NCBI RefSeq assembly: GCF_963677715.1
Contig: NZ_OY782495.1
Location: 992,001 to 1,056,000 of the forward strand
DNA from: an uncultured Bacteroides sp.
GTDB lineage: Bacteria; Bacteroidota; Bacteroidia; Bacteroidales; Bacteroidaceae
Direction of reading: 5' to 3'
Length of the DNA: 64,000 nucleotides
Below the pieces are notes generated by a model. That model did no database searches. It was not told where the DNA came from and worked only from the letters and a program-made list of their open reading frames with translations. A program made the translations under genes and the position numbers. This document shows, one piece after another, positions 29,130-39,643 of this stretch (position 1 is the stretch's first letter; each line of letters starts with the position of its first letter).

Positions 29130-30608
29130 TTACTTAATACTATTCAATAAGTCCAACTTCCCGTTATTGATTAGATGAATAATTAATTCACCAAACAATG
29201 TATTTTGCCAGGCAAACCAAGGACGAGTGAATTTCGTTGCATCATCCTGATCAAAAGATTCATGCATAAATCCCGTACCGGCATCCGTATCCATCAACAT
29301 TTTAACACATTGCTTTATTTCTTCGTCATTTTGCGAAGTAAAAGCTTTCATCATAATGCTCATAGGCCAAATCATGTGCAGACCATGACTTGCCACATGC
29401 GGCCCACCTATACCTTCACCAGCCTTGCCTTTAAAAAAATAAGGGTTATGACAGCTCCACACAAAACGCCGGGTATTCTGATAAACAGAGTCATTAACAT
29501 CTACATCTCCAAGATAAGGCATAGCCAACAAACTCGGCACATTAGCATCATCCATAAAAAGCTGGTTACCATAGCCGTCCACTTCATACGCATAAACAGT
29601 ACCAAAACCCGGTTTATCTGCAGTTGCATGTTTTTTTAAAGCAACTTCCACCTCATTAGCCAAGTCAATACATTCCTTAGCCAAAGTAGCATCGCCCCTC
29701 ACCTTCGAAGCTATTTCAGCTACTTTATGTAAAGATGATACTGCGAAGAAATTAGAAGGAACTAAGAATTGATATATAGTAGCATCATCAGAAGGGCGGA
29801 ATAAAGAAGCAATCAATCCGACCGGCTTTACAGGATTTCCCCATCCGTCATTCATCACCGTATCGGAAGCTTTTTCCGTTTTCCGTTGAAACTTATAAGG
29901 TCCATTAGATGTTTTACGCTGCTGTTCTCTGAATGTACGCACCACAGTATACATTGCTTTTACCCAATCAGCATCGAATACACTGGCATCTCCTGTTACT
30001 TTCCAATATTCATAGGCCAACCGGATAGGATAGCAAAGAGAATCGATCTCCCATTTACGCTCATGAAGTTCAGGAATCATATCAGTCAAATCACTCATCC
30101 ACTCACTGCCAGTAGGACCATAATTAAAAGCATTGGCATATGGATCAATATTAATGCACATGGTTTGCCTACGGATGACACCAACCAACATCTTACGCAA
30201 CTTTTCATCTTGATTCGCAAATTGAACATAAGGCCACACTTGGGCACCTGAATCACGCAACCACATTGCATGGATATCTCCAGTATATACAAAAGTATCA
30301 TCCTTACCGTTTAACACCCAGTAATGCACCGTAGTATCCAAGGTATTCGGGAAACAATTTCCAAACATCCATGCCAATTTTGCATTAGTCAGTAATTGTT
30401 TAATCCGCTGTATCTGACCTTCAATAGCCGGAGAAATAAATGCCCGTTTCTCTTTAATCGGACGCTTCGATTCGTATTTTTCAGCTATACCTGATTCAAT
30501 TCGTGTATGATCTTTCGGTAAACTGTAATCCCAAGCATACAAATTACCTACCGCCAATAAACTACAAATTAGCAGAAAGTGGCGTACAACAGTCATTCTT
30601 CTTATCAT
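29130..30608 (-). CDS. GH125 family exo-alpha-1,6-mannosidase
   Basis: A 492-residue exported enzyme with signal peptide (about 1-25). The (alpha/alpha)6 barrel carries GH125 blocks: TGDIHAMWLRDSGAQVWPY (about 109-127), DPYANAFNYGPTGSEW (155-170), LFRPSDDATIYQFLVPSN (the Asp274/275 pair includes the presumed general acid) and MHESFDQDDATKFTRPWFAW (Glu450, presumed base). GH125 enzymes invert configuration and release alpha-1,6-linked mannose from N-glycan cores or yeast mannan branches. The gene is 29 bp after GH92 and 10 bp before GH2 in the PUL 2 operon, consistent with stepwise removal of mannose. Confidence 0.94.
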   Translation of the reverse strand: MIRRMTVVRHFLLICSLLAVGNLYAWDYSLPKDHTRIESGIAEKYESKRPIKEKRAFISPAIEGQIQRIKQLLTNAKLAWMFGNCFPNTLDTTVHYWVLNGKDDTFVYTGDIHAMWLRDSGAQVWPYVQFANQDEKLRKMLVGVIRRQTMCINIDPYANAFNYGPTGSEWMSDLTDMIPELHERKWEIDSLCYPIRLAYEYWKVTGDASVFDADWVKAMYTVVRTFREQQRKTSNGPYKFQRKTEKASDTVMNDGWGNPVKPVGLIASLFRPSDDATIYQFLVPSNFFAVSSLHKVAEIASKVRGDATLAKECIDLANEVEVALKKHATADKPGFGTVYAYEVDGYGNQLFMDDANVPSLLAMPYLGDVDVNDSVYQNTRRFVWSCHNPYFFKGKAGEGIGGPHVASHGLHMIWPMSIMMKAFTSQNDEEIKQCVKMLMDTDAGTGFMHESFDQDDATKFTRPWFAWQNTLFGELIIHLINNGKLDLLNSIK

Positions 30609-30637
30609 GTTTTTCAGTTAAAGTTTATCTATATGCA

Positions 30638-32827
30638 TTAAGGTCTATCAGCAGTTAAAGTACCAAATGATGAAGTTCGATTTCCCATCTCAAATTCAAG
30701 TATTCCTCCAGCCACTATATTTCTAAAAGTAATATAGGATTTAGTATAAGGTTTCCCATTTAATTTAGCGGATTGAATATATATATTATCCTTACTATTA
30801 TTGTGAGCTACAATTTTAAAAGTTCTATCATGACCTACATTCAAAGTTGCTTCTTTCACAATCGGACTACCAAAAACATAAATTCCACCGGCTGGCTCGA
30901 CTTGATAAAGTCCAAGTGCAGACATCACATACCAAGCCGACATTTGACCAACATCCTCGTTGCCACACAATCCATCAGGATCTGCTTTATACAGAGTCGA
31001 CATGACTTCGCGCAAACGAGGAGCAGCTTTATAAGGCATTCCGGCATAATCATACAAGTAAATAATATGATGACTGGGCTCATTACCATGAGCATACTGC
31101 CCAATCAGCCCCGACACATCGGGAGCCGCATCTTTACCCAAGTTACCTTGAACGATGAACAAGGAATCCAACTTTGAAACAAAAGCCTTTTCCCCACCAA
31201 AAAGCTTAATCAAGCCATGCACATCATGAGGAACCAGCCAAGCGTATTGCCAAGCGTTTCCTTCTGTATAGTCACCTTTACCCGGAGCACTGATAAATGG
31301 ATCAAAAGGCTCACTAAATTTACCTGTAGAAGAAACTCCACGCATAAAATGAGTCTTGGAATCCCAATAATAATGATATGATTCACTCCGATGATGGAAA
31401 TAATCGTAATCAGAGGTCTTCCCTAAAAGTTGAGCCACTTTTGCGACACTAGCATCGGCAAGTGCATATTCCAAACCCTTGGAAGTTGTTTCATTTGAGG
31501 ACTCTTTATCATAAGGTATATAGCCGTATTTTTTTAATAAATCGATAGAACGCTCATTCAGCATAGCAGACGTCTTCATTGCCGTAAAGGCTTCGTCCTG
31601 ATCGGCTTTATCAAGCAAGAATCCTTTGAGTACCAAATCAGCCAAAACCGGAATGCTAGGATTGCCTACCATACAATCTGTCTCATTTCCCATTAAATGC
31701 CACACCGGCAATTTACCCTGTTCTTTAAAAATATGTATAAAAGTCTCTGCATAATCCTTCATCCGATCAGGGTGAACAAGCGTTGCCAAAGGATGGGCGG
31801 CACGGTAAGTGTCCCATAAAGAAAATGTTGTGTAATTAACAAAACCTCCATTTTGATATATCTTCCCATCACTGCCACGATAATCACCATTCACATCACA
31901 GAATACCGATGGAGCAATCATAGTATGATAAAATGCAGTATAAAATATTTCAGTGGCAGTGCTATCGAGCATGTCAACCTTTATTCTCCCCAATTCATTA
32001 TTCCAAAGAGTCATGGCTTGATCAGCTATGGCATCAAAAGACAATGAGCCGACCTCCGTCTTCAAATTGAGTTTGGCATTATCTACACTGACAGCGGAAA
32101 GTCCCACCTTAACATATAGGGGATCAGATTTACCGTCAGTAACAAAACTCAGCGTACCAATAGAATCACCTGTTGCCGTATAATGTTGAATAGGTTTGGA
32201 AAAAACTGCAACAAAATAAACTTGCTGATGTTTTGCCCAGCCTGCAGAAATCCGATATCCGGAAATAACAGAATCATTCTCCTGTACCAATCGACTGTCT
32301 GTCCATTGGTCCCAACCAATGCCATCACGCAAATTAACAATAACAGAAGCATTACCTTTTACAGGAAAAGTATAGCGATGAAAGCCTGTACGAGCAGTAG
32401 ATGTCAGTTCCACACGGATATGAGATGGTTGCATCACTACAGAATAATATCCGGGAATAGCCTTTTCTTCTCCATGATTAAAAGTTGCGATATGAGAGCT
32501 ATCCTGTGACGGGAAAAATAATACATCACCCAAATCACCTATACCTGTCCCACTCAAATGAGTATGGCTGAAACCTACCAAGGTTGAATCACTATAATGA
32601 TAACCGGAGCACCAGTCCCAACCACGCACAGGTTCCGTAGGCCCAAGTTGTACAAAACCGAACGGTACACTTGCCCCGACAAACACATGCCCGTGTCCAC
32701 CGGAACCAATCATCGGATTAACATATTCCACCGGAGATTTTATACTTTTAGTATATTCACTTCGACTACAAGACACAGCACTAAAGAAAGCTAGTATGCC
32801 AAGTCCCACCAACTTAAAATTTTTCAT
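30638..32827 (-). CDS. GH92 family alpha-mannosidase, surface or periplasmic lipoprotein
   Basis: A 729-residue Ca2+-dependent exo-alpha-mannosidase. A lipoprotein signal ends at Cys20 (SAVSCSRSE). The N-terminal beta-sandwich starts YVNPMIGSGGHGHVFVG, and the catalytic (alpha/alpha)6 barrel has conserved blocks GNETDCMVGNP, YTEGNAWQYAW and GNEDVGQMSAWYV, whose acidic residues include the family's catalytic acid, base and metal ligands (I do not assign each one). GH92 members take alpha-1,2, 1,3, 1,4 or 1,6 mannose; linkage cannot be read here. It overlaps the GH3 gene by 4 bases and is followed by GH125, forming the mannose-trimming core of PUL 2. Confidence 0.95.
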   Translation of the reverse strand: MKNFKLVGLGILAFFSAVSCSRSEYTKSIKSPVEYVNPMIGSGGHGHVFVGASVPFGFVQLGPTEPVRGWDWCSGYHYSDSTLVGFSHTHLSGTGIGDLGDVLFFPSQDSSHIATFNHGEEKAIPGYYSVVMQPSHIRVELTSTARTGFHRYTFPVKGNASVIVNLRDGIGWDQWTDSRLVQENDSVISGYRISAGWAKHQQVYFVAVFSKPIQHYTATGDSIGTLSFVTDGKSDPLYVKVGLSAVSVDNAKLNLKTEVGSLSFDAIADQAMTLWNNELGRIKVDMLDSTATEIFYTAFYHTMIAPSVFCDVNGDYRGSDGKIYQNGGFVNYTTFSLWDTYRAAHPLATLVHPDRMKDYAETFIHIFKEQGKLPVWHLMGNETDCMVGNPSIPVLADLVLKGFLLDKADQDEAFTAMKTSAMLNERSIDLLKKYGYIPYDKESSNETTSKGLEYALADASVAKVAQLLGKTSDYDYFHHRSESYHYYWDSKTHFMRGVSSTGKFSEPFDPFISAPGKGDYTEGNAWQYAWLVPHDVHGLIKLFGGEKAFVSKLDSLFIVQGNLGKDAAPDVSGLIGQYAHGNEPSHHIIYLYDYAGMPYKAAPRLREVMSTLYKADPDGLCGNEDVGQMSAWYVMSALGLYQVEPAGGIYVFGSPIVKEATLNVGHDRTFKIVAHNNSKDNIYIQSAKLNGKPYTKSYITFRNIVAGGILEFEMGNRTSSFGTLTADRP

Positions 32828-35172
32828 GGTATTTCTATTTTATTAGTTAAACGTATGTCATCAGAAGAGGCACCTATTTGAAGCACAAATTCACCGGATT
32901 CCACCACTCTATTCATCTCCTCATTTATCAAAGAAAAATCATTTTTAGTCAATTTGAATGTTACTGTTTTTTGATCTCCTTTTTTCAGAAATACACGACA
33001 AAAATGTTTCAGTTGCTTTATAGGTTGGACAACTGATGCAGCCACGTCGCATAAATAAAGTTGGGGAACTTCATCTCCATCATAATCCCCTATATTCTTC
33101 AATAAAAACGAAATTTTAAAAGAACCATCTCTTTCAGAAACCATGTTTAAATCGGAGTATTTAAAACGAGAGTAACTCAATCCATAGCCAAAAGAATAGA
33201 GGGGATTGGATACTTCCTCCACATAATTGTGGGAAACAGGATTCCTTTTATCATAATATACAGGAAGCTGTCCTACACTCCTCGGCACCGATATAGGCAA
33301 CCGACCAGCCGGATTATAATCTCCAAAAAGGACATCGGCAACCGCGTCACCACCTTCCTGACCGGGATACCATGCAGTCAATAAAGCATCCGCATACTTT
33401 GCCGCCCAATTTTTATTCAGAGGACGCCCTTCAATATATATCACTACCAGAGGTTTTCCTGTTGCTTTCAATGCTTTCAATAATTCCATTTGACGTCCCA
33501 ATAAAGTAAGCGTTGTCCGATCAAATCCCTCACCGCACTCCATATCACTAACTAAAGAAGTATTTGTCACCGCTGCACCAGTTTCTTTATAATTGGTTTC
33601 AAAATCACGAGCACTGGAGCCACCAACCACTGCTACTACAACATCAGAACTTTCAGCAACTTTCACCGCTTCCCTGATTCCATTGTATGTCGTATCACGA
33701 ATTGCACATCCCTTTACGTATTGCACATGAGACACTCCTATTTTGCGAACAATTCCATCAAGAACAGTCACAACACTTCCCGGTACCTGTGGAGCAGTAT
33801 AGTCACCCAGCATATTATAAATATTATCAGCATTGGGACCAATAACCGCCACCTTTCCTATCGAGGGAGAAAGAGGCAATATCTTATTTTCGTTTTTCAA
33901 TAACGTTATCAAGTTTTGAGCACACTTACGCGCCAAAGCAATATGAACTGCAGAACGAACATCTTTTCTAGCCTTCATTGGATCAACATAAGGATGTTCA
34001 AACAGGCCCATTTCAAATTTCAAACGTAGAATACGACAAACCGCCGTATCAATAAGTGCCTCATCCACTTTATGTTCTCGGACAGAGTTGGTCAAAGTAA
34101 AAAAAGCATTACCACCAAGATCAGCATCCAAGCCCGCTTTCAAGGAGCGTATAGCTCCTTCATCCGAAGAAGAAGACACTCTATGACTACTTTGTAAACC
34201 CTCAATAGCATACAAATCCGATACGGAAAAGCCGCGGAATTTCCATTCTTTGCGTAATACATCTGTTAATAAATAACGATTAGCCGTACACGGAATGCCA
34301 TCTAATGAATTATAAGAAGACATCACCGAAAGTGCCCCTGCTTTTATAGCCTGATGAAAGGGAGGTAAATAATCGCTTTTCAGTTCTCTCATACCAACAT
34401 AAGAAGGCCCTCCGTTTTGCCCCCCCTGAGGAATGCCGTAAGCAATAAAATGCTTCAAAGTCACGACAGTCGCATCTGAGCGTTTTAAGTCACCACCACC
34501 AAACCCCTTAATCATGGCTGCTGCCATATTCCCCGACAAAACAGGATCTTCACCTAATGTTTCTTCCACACGCGACCAGCGAGGATCACGCGACAAATCC
34601 AATACAGGCCCATAACTAATATGTCCACCTTGGAGGCGAACTTCTTCAGCAATAGCCTGCCCTTCTTTCTCAATCAAATCCGAATTCCAGGTAGAAGCCA
34701 TTCCTATTCCAGTTGGAAAAACAGTTGTTCCGATCGCCATATGCCCATGTGGAGCTTCCTCAGCCAAAAATAGTGGAATACCTAAACGAGTATGCTCAAT
34801 AACGTATTTCTGCAACGCATTACCAGCCTCAGCCGCCAATTGGGGATTTAAACCATTTTCCAATGTTTTCTTAGTCCATGGATCAGCACGGAAAGTACCC
34901 CAAAGCATTCCGATATGTCGCTCATCAATAGTTCTTTTAAATAATTCGGAAACTCCAATCTTTTTACCCTCAATTTGATACATGTTCCATCCCAAAGGAC
35001 AAAGTAACTGACCCACTTTTTCTTCAAGAGTCATTCTTGATAGTAAGTCCTGTACACGTGATTCCACTAGAATTTTAGAATCACGATAAGGAAGTATATT
35101 GTTTTGTGCTTGAGACGACAAAAAAAACAACAATAGTAACAAACTTCCAATTATATTTTTTTGTTGCTGCAT
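32824..35172 (-). CDS. GH3 family beta-glycosidase (xylosidase/glucosidase type), exported
   Basis: A 782-residue three-domain GH3 enzyme. The ATG at 35172 begins a good signal peptide (MQQQKNIIGSLLLLLFFLSS); an ATG at 35211 and a TTG further up are in frame but lie in a palindromic leader. The TIM barrel ends with nucleophile Asp319 in GFSVSDLYAIEGL. The alpha/beta domain (GKVAVIGPNADNIYNMLGDY) and a C-terminal fibronectin-III-like domain (VPQLYLCD) follow. GH3 enzymes remove terminal beta-glucose, xylose or GlcNAc; the presence of the alpha/beta domain argues against the NagZ branch. In this PUL a role on the beta-1,2-xylose of plant N-glycans is attractive but unproven. The stop overlaps the GH92 start. 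Confidence 0.92.
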   Translation of the reverse strand: MQQQKNIIGSLLLLLFFLSSQAQNNILPYRDSKILVESRVQDLLSRMTLEEKVGQLLCPLGWNMYQIEGKKIGVSELFKRTIDERHIGMLWGTFRADPWTKKTLENGLNPQLAAEAGNALQKYVIEHTRLGIPLFLAEEAPHGHMAIGTTVFPTGIGMASTWNSDLIEKEGQAIAEEVRLQGGHISYGPVLDLSRDPRWSRVEETLGEDPVLSGNMAAAMIKGFGGGDLKRSDATVVTLKHFIAYGIPQGGQNGGPSYVGMRELKSDYLPPFHQAIKAGALSVMSSYNSLDGIPCTANRYLLTDVLRKEWKFRGFSVSDLYAIEGLQSSHRVSSSSDEGAIRSLKAGLDADLGGNAFFTLTNSVREHKVDEALIDTAVCRILRLKFEMGLFEHPYVDPMKARKDVRSAVHIALARKCAQNLITLLKNENKILPLSPSIGKVAVIGPNADNIYNMLGDYTAPQVPGSVVTVLDGIVRKIGVSHVQYVKGCAIRDTTYNGIREAVKVAESSDVVVAVVGGSSARDFETNYKETGAAVTNTSLVSDMECGEGFDRTTLTLLGRQMELLKALKATGKPLVVIYIEGRPLNKNWAAKYADALLTAWYPGQEGGDAVADVLFGDYNPAGRLPISVPRSVGQLPVYYDKRNPVSHNYVEEVSNPLYSFGYGLSYSRFKYSDLNMVSERDGSFKISFLLKNIGDYDGDEVPQLYLCDVAASVVQPIKQLKHFCRVFLKKGDQKTVTFKLTKNDFSLINEEMNRVVESGEFVLQIGASSDDIRLTNKIEIP

Positions 35173-35200
35173 TATTACCGATTTAAAGTTTTTAGCAAAG

Positions 35201-35250
35201 TCTTCTTTCATTCCTAACAAAGGAGGTAATAATGAAAGGATGAAAGAAGA
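35201..35250. repeat. Imperfect inverted repeat in the GH3 leader
   Basis: TCTTCTTTCATTCCT (35201-35215) is the reverse complement of AGGATGAAAGAAGA (35237-35250) apart from one extra base. The 21-nt loop contains AGGAGG. It could fold in the mRNA between the GH29 and GH3 genes and modulate processing or translation. Confidence 0.5.
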
Positions 35251-35295
35251 CTTGTGTGTAAAGTTAATAAATATATAAATATAAATGGTCAGATT

Positions 35296-37182
35296 TTATT
35301 CGATTCTTATCTCTGCCAAACCCAACTGTTCACCTTCGTGAATCATACGAGTCGCTTTAAATAAAACATAACGGGCATATACCGGAGCAAAGAAAACCAA
35401 CTGCCAAACAGGATGGTTACGAATATTGGAAAATTCTCCTTTCGCCACCACCTGGCTAAGACTATCTGATGAAAGACCGACAGACAATTCATAATTGGCA
35501 ATCAAACCTCTATGATAAGTATGTTGATCCGGTAAATAATAAAAAGAACGTATCAAACGTTTTTGGCCCAAATCAATCAAAATCTCATGTCCAATGACAA
35601 AACAAGTCGTCGTATCATTCCGGTCCATACACTTTGCCATTTCACCAACATCAACCTTCGGGAGAGTAAACGGATATCCCTTCACTTCTATTTCCTTGGA
35701 AGCAACTTGAGGAACACGATCGTCACCAGAATAAAAGGCTTCTACATTATTGATACACAAACAAGCACGGGAGTCAAGAAAACGCACCCTAATGCGGTCC
35801 GTTAATAGGGTAGGGAACCTAAGAATACGCTTATAACCGATAGTCGTAGTCTCTTCACCCGGTTTCACGGGTAACCACTGCCCATTGCAATAGTACTCTA
35901 CAACAAATAATTTAACCCGTTGCCCCAGTGGTATGTATTCCTGAAGCAAAAAACGATTTATTTTTTCTTTCCGGGGTAATTTAAATTCAAGAGTAGCTCG
36001 ATTCACTCCATCCGCTGTTGCCCAATACGTATCATATTCACCATCTGTTACTGCTTTTGCTTTAAATACATTTCCACGCTCATTAGAAGCATGCGGATGT
36101 ATTCCCGATAACAAATTATGATCCAATTCACGGCAAATGCGAAGATGATAATTTACAGCATTGGCCGAATCGGTAGGACATATCAAACCATCACGAGTTA
36201 TAGGAAAATTCAATAGAAGATTGGCATTATGCCCTACGCTTCGATAATAGAGATCGACCAACTGATCGACAGACTTCACCTGCGTATCCTCGGCAGGATG
36301 ATAAAACCATCCCGGTCTGATAGAAACATCACACTCCCCAGGTACCCATTTATCTCCATCAGCATGACCGTATTGCAATTCCTCATATCTTTCATAACCG
36401 GGATAAACATCTTTAGAGCGTAAAAACGACCAATTGGTTGCCCCGGCAAAACCATTCTCATTGCCAATCCAACGGCAACCGGGACCTCCGTCGGAAAAAA
36501 TAATCGCTTCAGGCTGAAACTGACCTATCATCTGATAAGCTCGTTCAAACTGGTAATAAGTCTTCCGATCAATTTTGCGCAATTCCTTCGCTCCACCATA
36601 CCAGCCATCACCACCATTAGCTCCATCAAACCAAACTTCAGATATGGTACCATAGTTCGTCAATAGTTCTCTCAATGCTTTATAAAAGTAATCCACATAT
36701 TGCGGTGTACCATAATTCGCTTGATGTCTATCCCAAGGAGAAAGATATACACCAAATTTTAAATTATATTTCTTACAAGCGGCAGCCAATTCTCCTACAA
36801 TATCTCCCTTTCCATTTTTATAAGGAGAGTTCCGTATACAATATTCTGTAAGATGAGTGGGCCAAAGACAAAAACCATCATGGTGTTTAGCTGTAACAAT
36901 CAGCTCTTTTATACCAGCCTTTACACACGTTTTCACCCATTGTTCACAATCCAACTTTTTTGGATTAAATATTTCCGGAGAAACATCTCCGTATCCCCAC
37001 TCCTTATCATCAAAGGTGTTCAATCCAAAATGAACAAAAGCCAAAGTTTCCATTTGCTCCCATTTCACCTGTTTAGGCAGAGGAAGCGGAGAAAGAGGTT
37101 TCGGAGCATCTCGCAAAGGAGTTCCCGCGAAAACCTGCACAGCTAAAAACAACAAACAAACAAACAATATATTTTTTCTCAT
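35296..37182 (-). CDS. GH29 family alpha-L-fucosidase with C-terminal carbohydrate-binding-like domains
   Basis: A 628-residue exported enzyme (ATG at 37182, signal peptide about 1-19; a TTG/GTG-type start 30 bases upstream is rejected). The GH29 barrel begins with FVHFGLNTF and has the substrate block AKHHDGFCLW and nucleophile Asp186 in EVWFDGANG. The C-terminal third contains F5/8-type-like beta domains. The layout resembles GH29-B enzymes, which favour alpha-1,3/1,4-fucose on branched Lewis-type structures, but subfamily assignment would need a tree. It lies between GH20 and GH3 in PUL 2 and fits trimming of fucose from N-glycan antennae or cores. Confidence 0.93.
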   Translation of the reverse strand: MRKNILFVCLLFLAVQVFAGTPLRDAPKPLSPLPLPKQVKWEQMETLAFVHFGLNTFDDKEWGYGDVSPEIFNPKKLDCEQWVKTCVKAGIKELIVTAKHHDGFCLWPTHLTEYCIRNSPYKNGKGDIVGELAAACKKYNLKFGVYLSPWDRHQANYGTPQYVDYFYKALRELLTNYGTISEVWFDGANGGDGWYGGAKELRKIDRKTYYQFERAYQMIGQFQPEAIIFSDGGPGCRWIGNENGFAGATNWSFLRSKDVYPGYERYEELQYGHADGDKWVPGECDVSIRPGWFYHPAEDTQVKSVDQLVDLYYRSVGHNANLLLNFPITRDGLICPTDSANAVNYHLRICRELDHNLLSGIHPHASNERGNVFKAKAVTDGEYDTYWATADGVNRATLEFKLPRKEKINRFLLQEYIPLGQRVKLFVVEYYCNGQWLPVKPGEETTTIGYKRILRFPTLLTDRIRVRFLDSRACLCINNVEAFYSGDDRVPQVASKEIEVKGYPFTLPKVDVGEMAKCMDRNDTTTCFVIGHEILIDLGQKRLIRSFYYLPDQHTYHRGLIANYELSVGLSSDSLSQVVAKGEFSNIRNHPVWQLVFFAPVYARYVLFKATRMIHEGEQLGLAEIRIE

Positions 37183-37331
37183 GAATTTTCTACTTTTCCG
37201 TTTTTTAACCAATAAAGCACGATTAAATAATAAGCTCTATAATAATACAATCGAATCAAGCGAACAAACTAGAAAGACATTGTATTAATAGTCTTTTTTA
37301 ACGTTTAGAACTCATAGTATTATGCCAGTTT

Positions 37332-39623
37332 TTAATGAATCAACCAACTACTTGGAACATCTTTAGGTGCATTGTTACCTATACTATATTTCAATTTTAG
37401 AGTAAATCCACCGCCACCTTCAATAAAATCAAGAGCAAATCGGTGGGCACCTTTAGATAATGCTACCTGTCCGGTCCTCTCTACAGCGGAATGCAAACCG
37501 TCATTATCCACTACCACTCCATTATCAATGTATAATTTTCCACCATCATCACAAGTCAGATAAAATGTATAAATTCCCGTATCAGGAACCTTTATATACC
37601 CTGTATATTTAAGAGCAAATGATTTGGTGACAAAATCTTTCGGAACATTTATCCCGTCTACAATCTGATTTCCATCACTGATGCTTTTAATCGCCGATGT
37701 ATTCTTAAATAAACCATCATAGAACGAACAAGATAACCCCTCTATAAAATGACCGCCATGAACAGGCTTAGACCAAGCGACCTTGCGGTAGTTTACAGTA
37801 TAGATATCCCCATGTGCTCCACTAGGACTAAACAAAGCAAATCTGATCTGTACCGGCTGAGTAACTTTTAATGGCCCAGCGAGAACCTCTGACTCAATAG
37901 TAGGAATAGCACCATCTGTCGTATAATGAACCGCCATTGCAGCAAACGGATTGTCAACCTTAAAAGCAGTTTCCTTGACAAAAACACTTTCCTGGGCAAA
38001 ACCTGACAAATCTGGCAAGCGGTAATGCACTTTCATAGCATCCAAACGCGGATAATTAGCCAATAATCGCTTCGAATAACTTTCAAACAAATCTTGATGG
38101 GTCCACAACCGTTCGGCTAAAGCAGTCAATCGGGGAAAGAGCATGAAATCCGCTCTCTGTTCGGAAGGAATCTTCTCTGTCCACATATTAGCTTGTGCCC
38201 CTTTTATCAAAAATACTTTTCCGACAGGAAAATCAGCACCCGCAACATTCATATAATACACTGCTTCAAGTGAACTCCTGTCAGGTATATAATCAAAATA
38301 CAAAGGACTAGTAGGAGACATGATTATAGGATTTCCATTGCGTGCAGCTTTAGGCAAAGAAGTATGCACCCATCCTCTCCAATACATCACATTAACCGAA
38401 GAATCAAGATTTCCATCAATCGCATCATCCCAGGTAATGGATTGACGCCCTTTAGATTTTATAAAATCCGTAACCCGATGTACAAAGTAAGTCTGCAGTT
38501 CATTAAAATCCTTTATCCCGGAATCTTTCATGAATTTTTTGCAGAGTTCCGAATGTGACCACACCGTTTTATCCACTTCATCAGCTCCAATATGAATGTA
38601 TTTTGAGGGAAACAAATCCATGACTTCCGATAAAACATTATCTACAAACGTATAAACATCCTCTTTACAGGGACAGAGCGGCGTGGTGAACGTTTTACCC
38701 CAACCTATTTTTTCAACACCGGCCAAATAAGGATATTCTGCAATAGCGGCCAACATATGTCCCGGCATATCAATTTCAGGAATAAGATCAACGTGACGGA
38801 AAGTGGCATAACTCACTAAATCTCTTATCTGATCCTGAGTGTAATAACCTCCATAAAATTGCTTTCCGTCTTTATTGATGATATAACGTTGATCTATTTT
38901 AAGATCTGGATTACTTTTTGCCATTTCCATACACAAAGTATCCTGATTATTAAAGACCCTCCATGCCCCTTGTATCGTAAGCTCCGGATATTTTTTTATC
39001 TCAATACGCCATCCTTGATCATCAGTCAGATGCAAATGCAATTTATTCATTTTAAATAAAGCCATACGATCGATTTGCTTTTTCAAATAATCAATGGAAA
39101 AGAAATGCCTGGAAACATCTATCATACAACCTCTCCACGAAAAAGCGGGACAGTCAAAGATTTGTAATGCAGGTAAAGAAAGAAGAGTTTTCGCTTTAGC
39201 ATGGATCTCCACCTCAACAGGCAATAATTGCCTGATGGTTTGTATGGCATAAAAAGCACCAGCACTTCCGGAAGCTTCAACTATAATTTTGTCCGGATTG
39301 ATAGAAAGGCGATAAGCTTCCGGTTCCTTCAGCTCTGCAGTATAATCAAATTCGATTGAATTTTTACCACTTTCATAATTAAGTCCCCGCCCAAGTAAAG
39401 GAGTTATTAATGATTGGAAATAAGCAATATCTTTTACAAAACGTCCCTCGTCATGAACAATAAGGCGCGTTTCAGGCGATAAAATAAAATATCCTTTTTG
39501 CCTTTCCAAATGCTGTGGATAAGGAATAAGAGGTAATTCCATCCCTACCTGCTCAGCTTTGGCTGAACACATAAACGAAATTAAATAAACCAATAATAAG
39601 AATTTAATGGATATCTTCTTCAT
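37332..39623 (-). CDS. GH20 family beta-N-acetylhexosaminidase with PA14 domain
   Basis: A 763-residue exported enzyme. The ATG at 39623 gives a clear signal peptide (about 1-23); a TTG 24 bases upstream overlaps the GH35 stop. The GH20b N-domain (about 28-150) precedes the barrel with LHLHLTDDQGWRIEIKKYP and the catalytic Asp348-Glu349 pair in HIGADE, which supports substrate-assisted hydrolysis of terminal beta-GlcNAc/GalNAc. After a small beta domain, residues about 630-755 are a PA14 domain (GYIKVPDTGIYTFYLTCDDG), a likely carbohydrate-binding module. It sits directly after GH35, so the pair could remove Gal and then GlcNAc in order from antennae. Confidence 0.96.
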   Translation of the reverse strand: MKKISIKFLLLVYLISFMCSAKAEQVGMELPLIPYPQHLERQKGYFILSPETRLIVHDEGRFVKDIAYFQSLITPLLGRGLNYESGKNSIEFDYTAELKEPEAYRLSINPDKIIVEASGSAGAFYAIQTIRQLLPVEVEIHAKAKTLLSLPALQIFDCPAFSWRGCMIDVSRHFFSIDYLKKQIDRMALFKMNKLHLHLTDDQGWRIEIKKYPELTIQGAWRVFNNQDTLCMEMAKSNPDLKIDQRYIINKDGKQFYGGYYTQDQIRDLVSYATFRHVDLIPEIDMPGHMLAAIAEYPYLAGVEKIGWGKTFTTPLCPCKEDVYTFVDNVLSEVMDLFPSKYIHIGADEVDKTVWSHSELCKKFMKDSGIKDFNELQTYFVHRVTDFIKSKGRQSITWDDAIDGNLDSSVNVMYWRGWVHTSLPKAARNGNPIIMSPTSPLYFDYIPDRSSLEAVYYMNVAGADFPVGKVFLIKGAQANMWTEKIPSEQRADFMLFPRLTALAERLWTHQDLFESYSKRLLANYPRLDAMKVHYRLPDLSGFAQESVFVKETAFKVDNPFAAMAVHYTTDGAIPTIESEVLAGPLKVTQPVQIRFALFSPSGAHGDIYTVNYRKVAWSKPVHGGHFIEGLSCSFYDGLFKNTSAIKSISDGNQIVDGINVPKDFVTKSFALKYTGYIKVPDTGIYTFYLTCDDGGKLYIDNGVVVDNDGLHSAVERTGQVALSKGAHRFALDFIEGGGGFTLKLKYSIGNNAPKDVPSSWLIH

Positions 39624-39643
39624 GATAAACAGAGTAAGTTTTT

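Noticed and set aside
35221-35242. Good Shine-Dalgarno (AGGAGG) followed by ATG on the plus strand
   Set aside because: The frame stops after three codons (ATG AAA GGA TGA); it is part of the inverted repeat in the GH3 leader.
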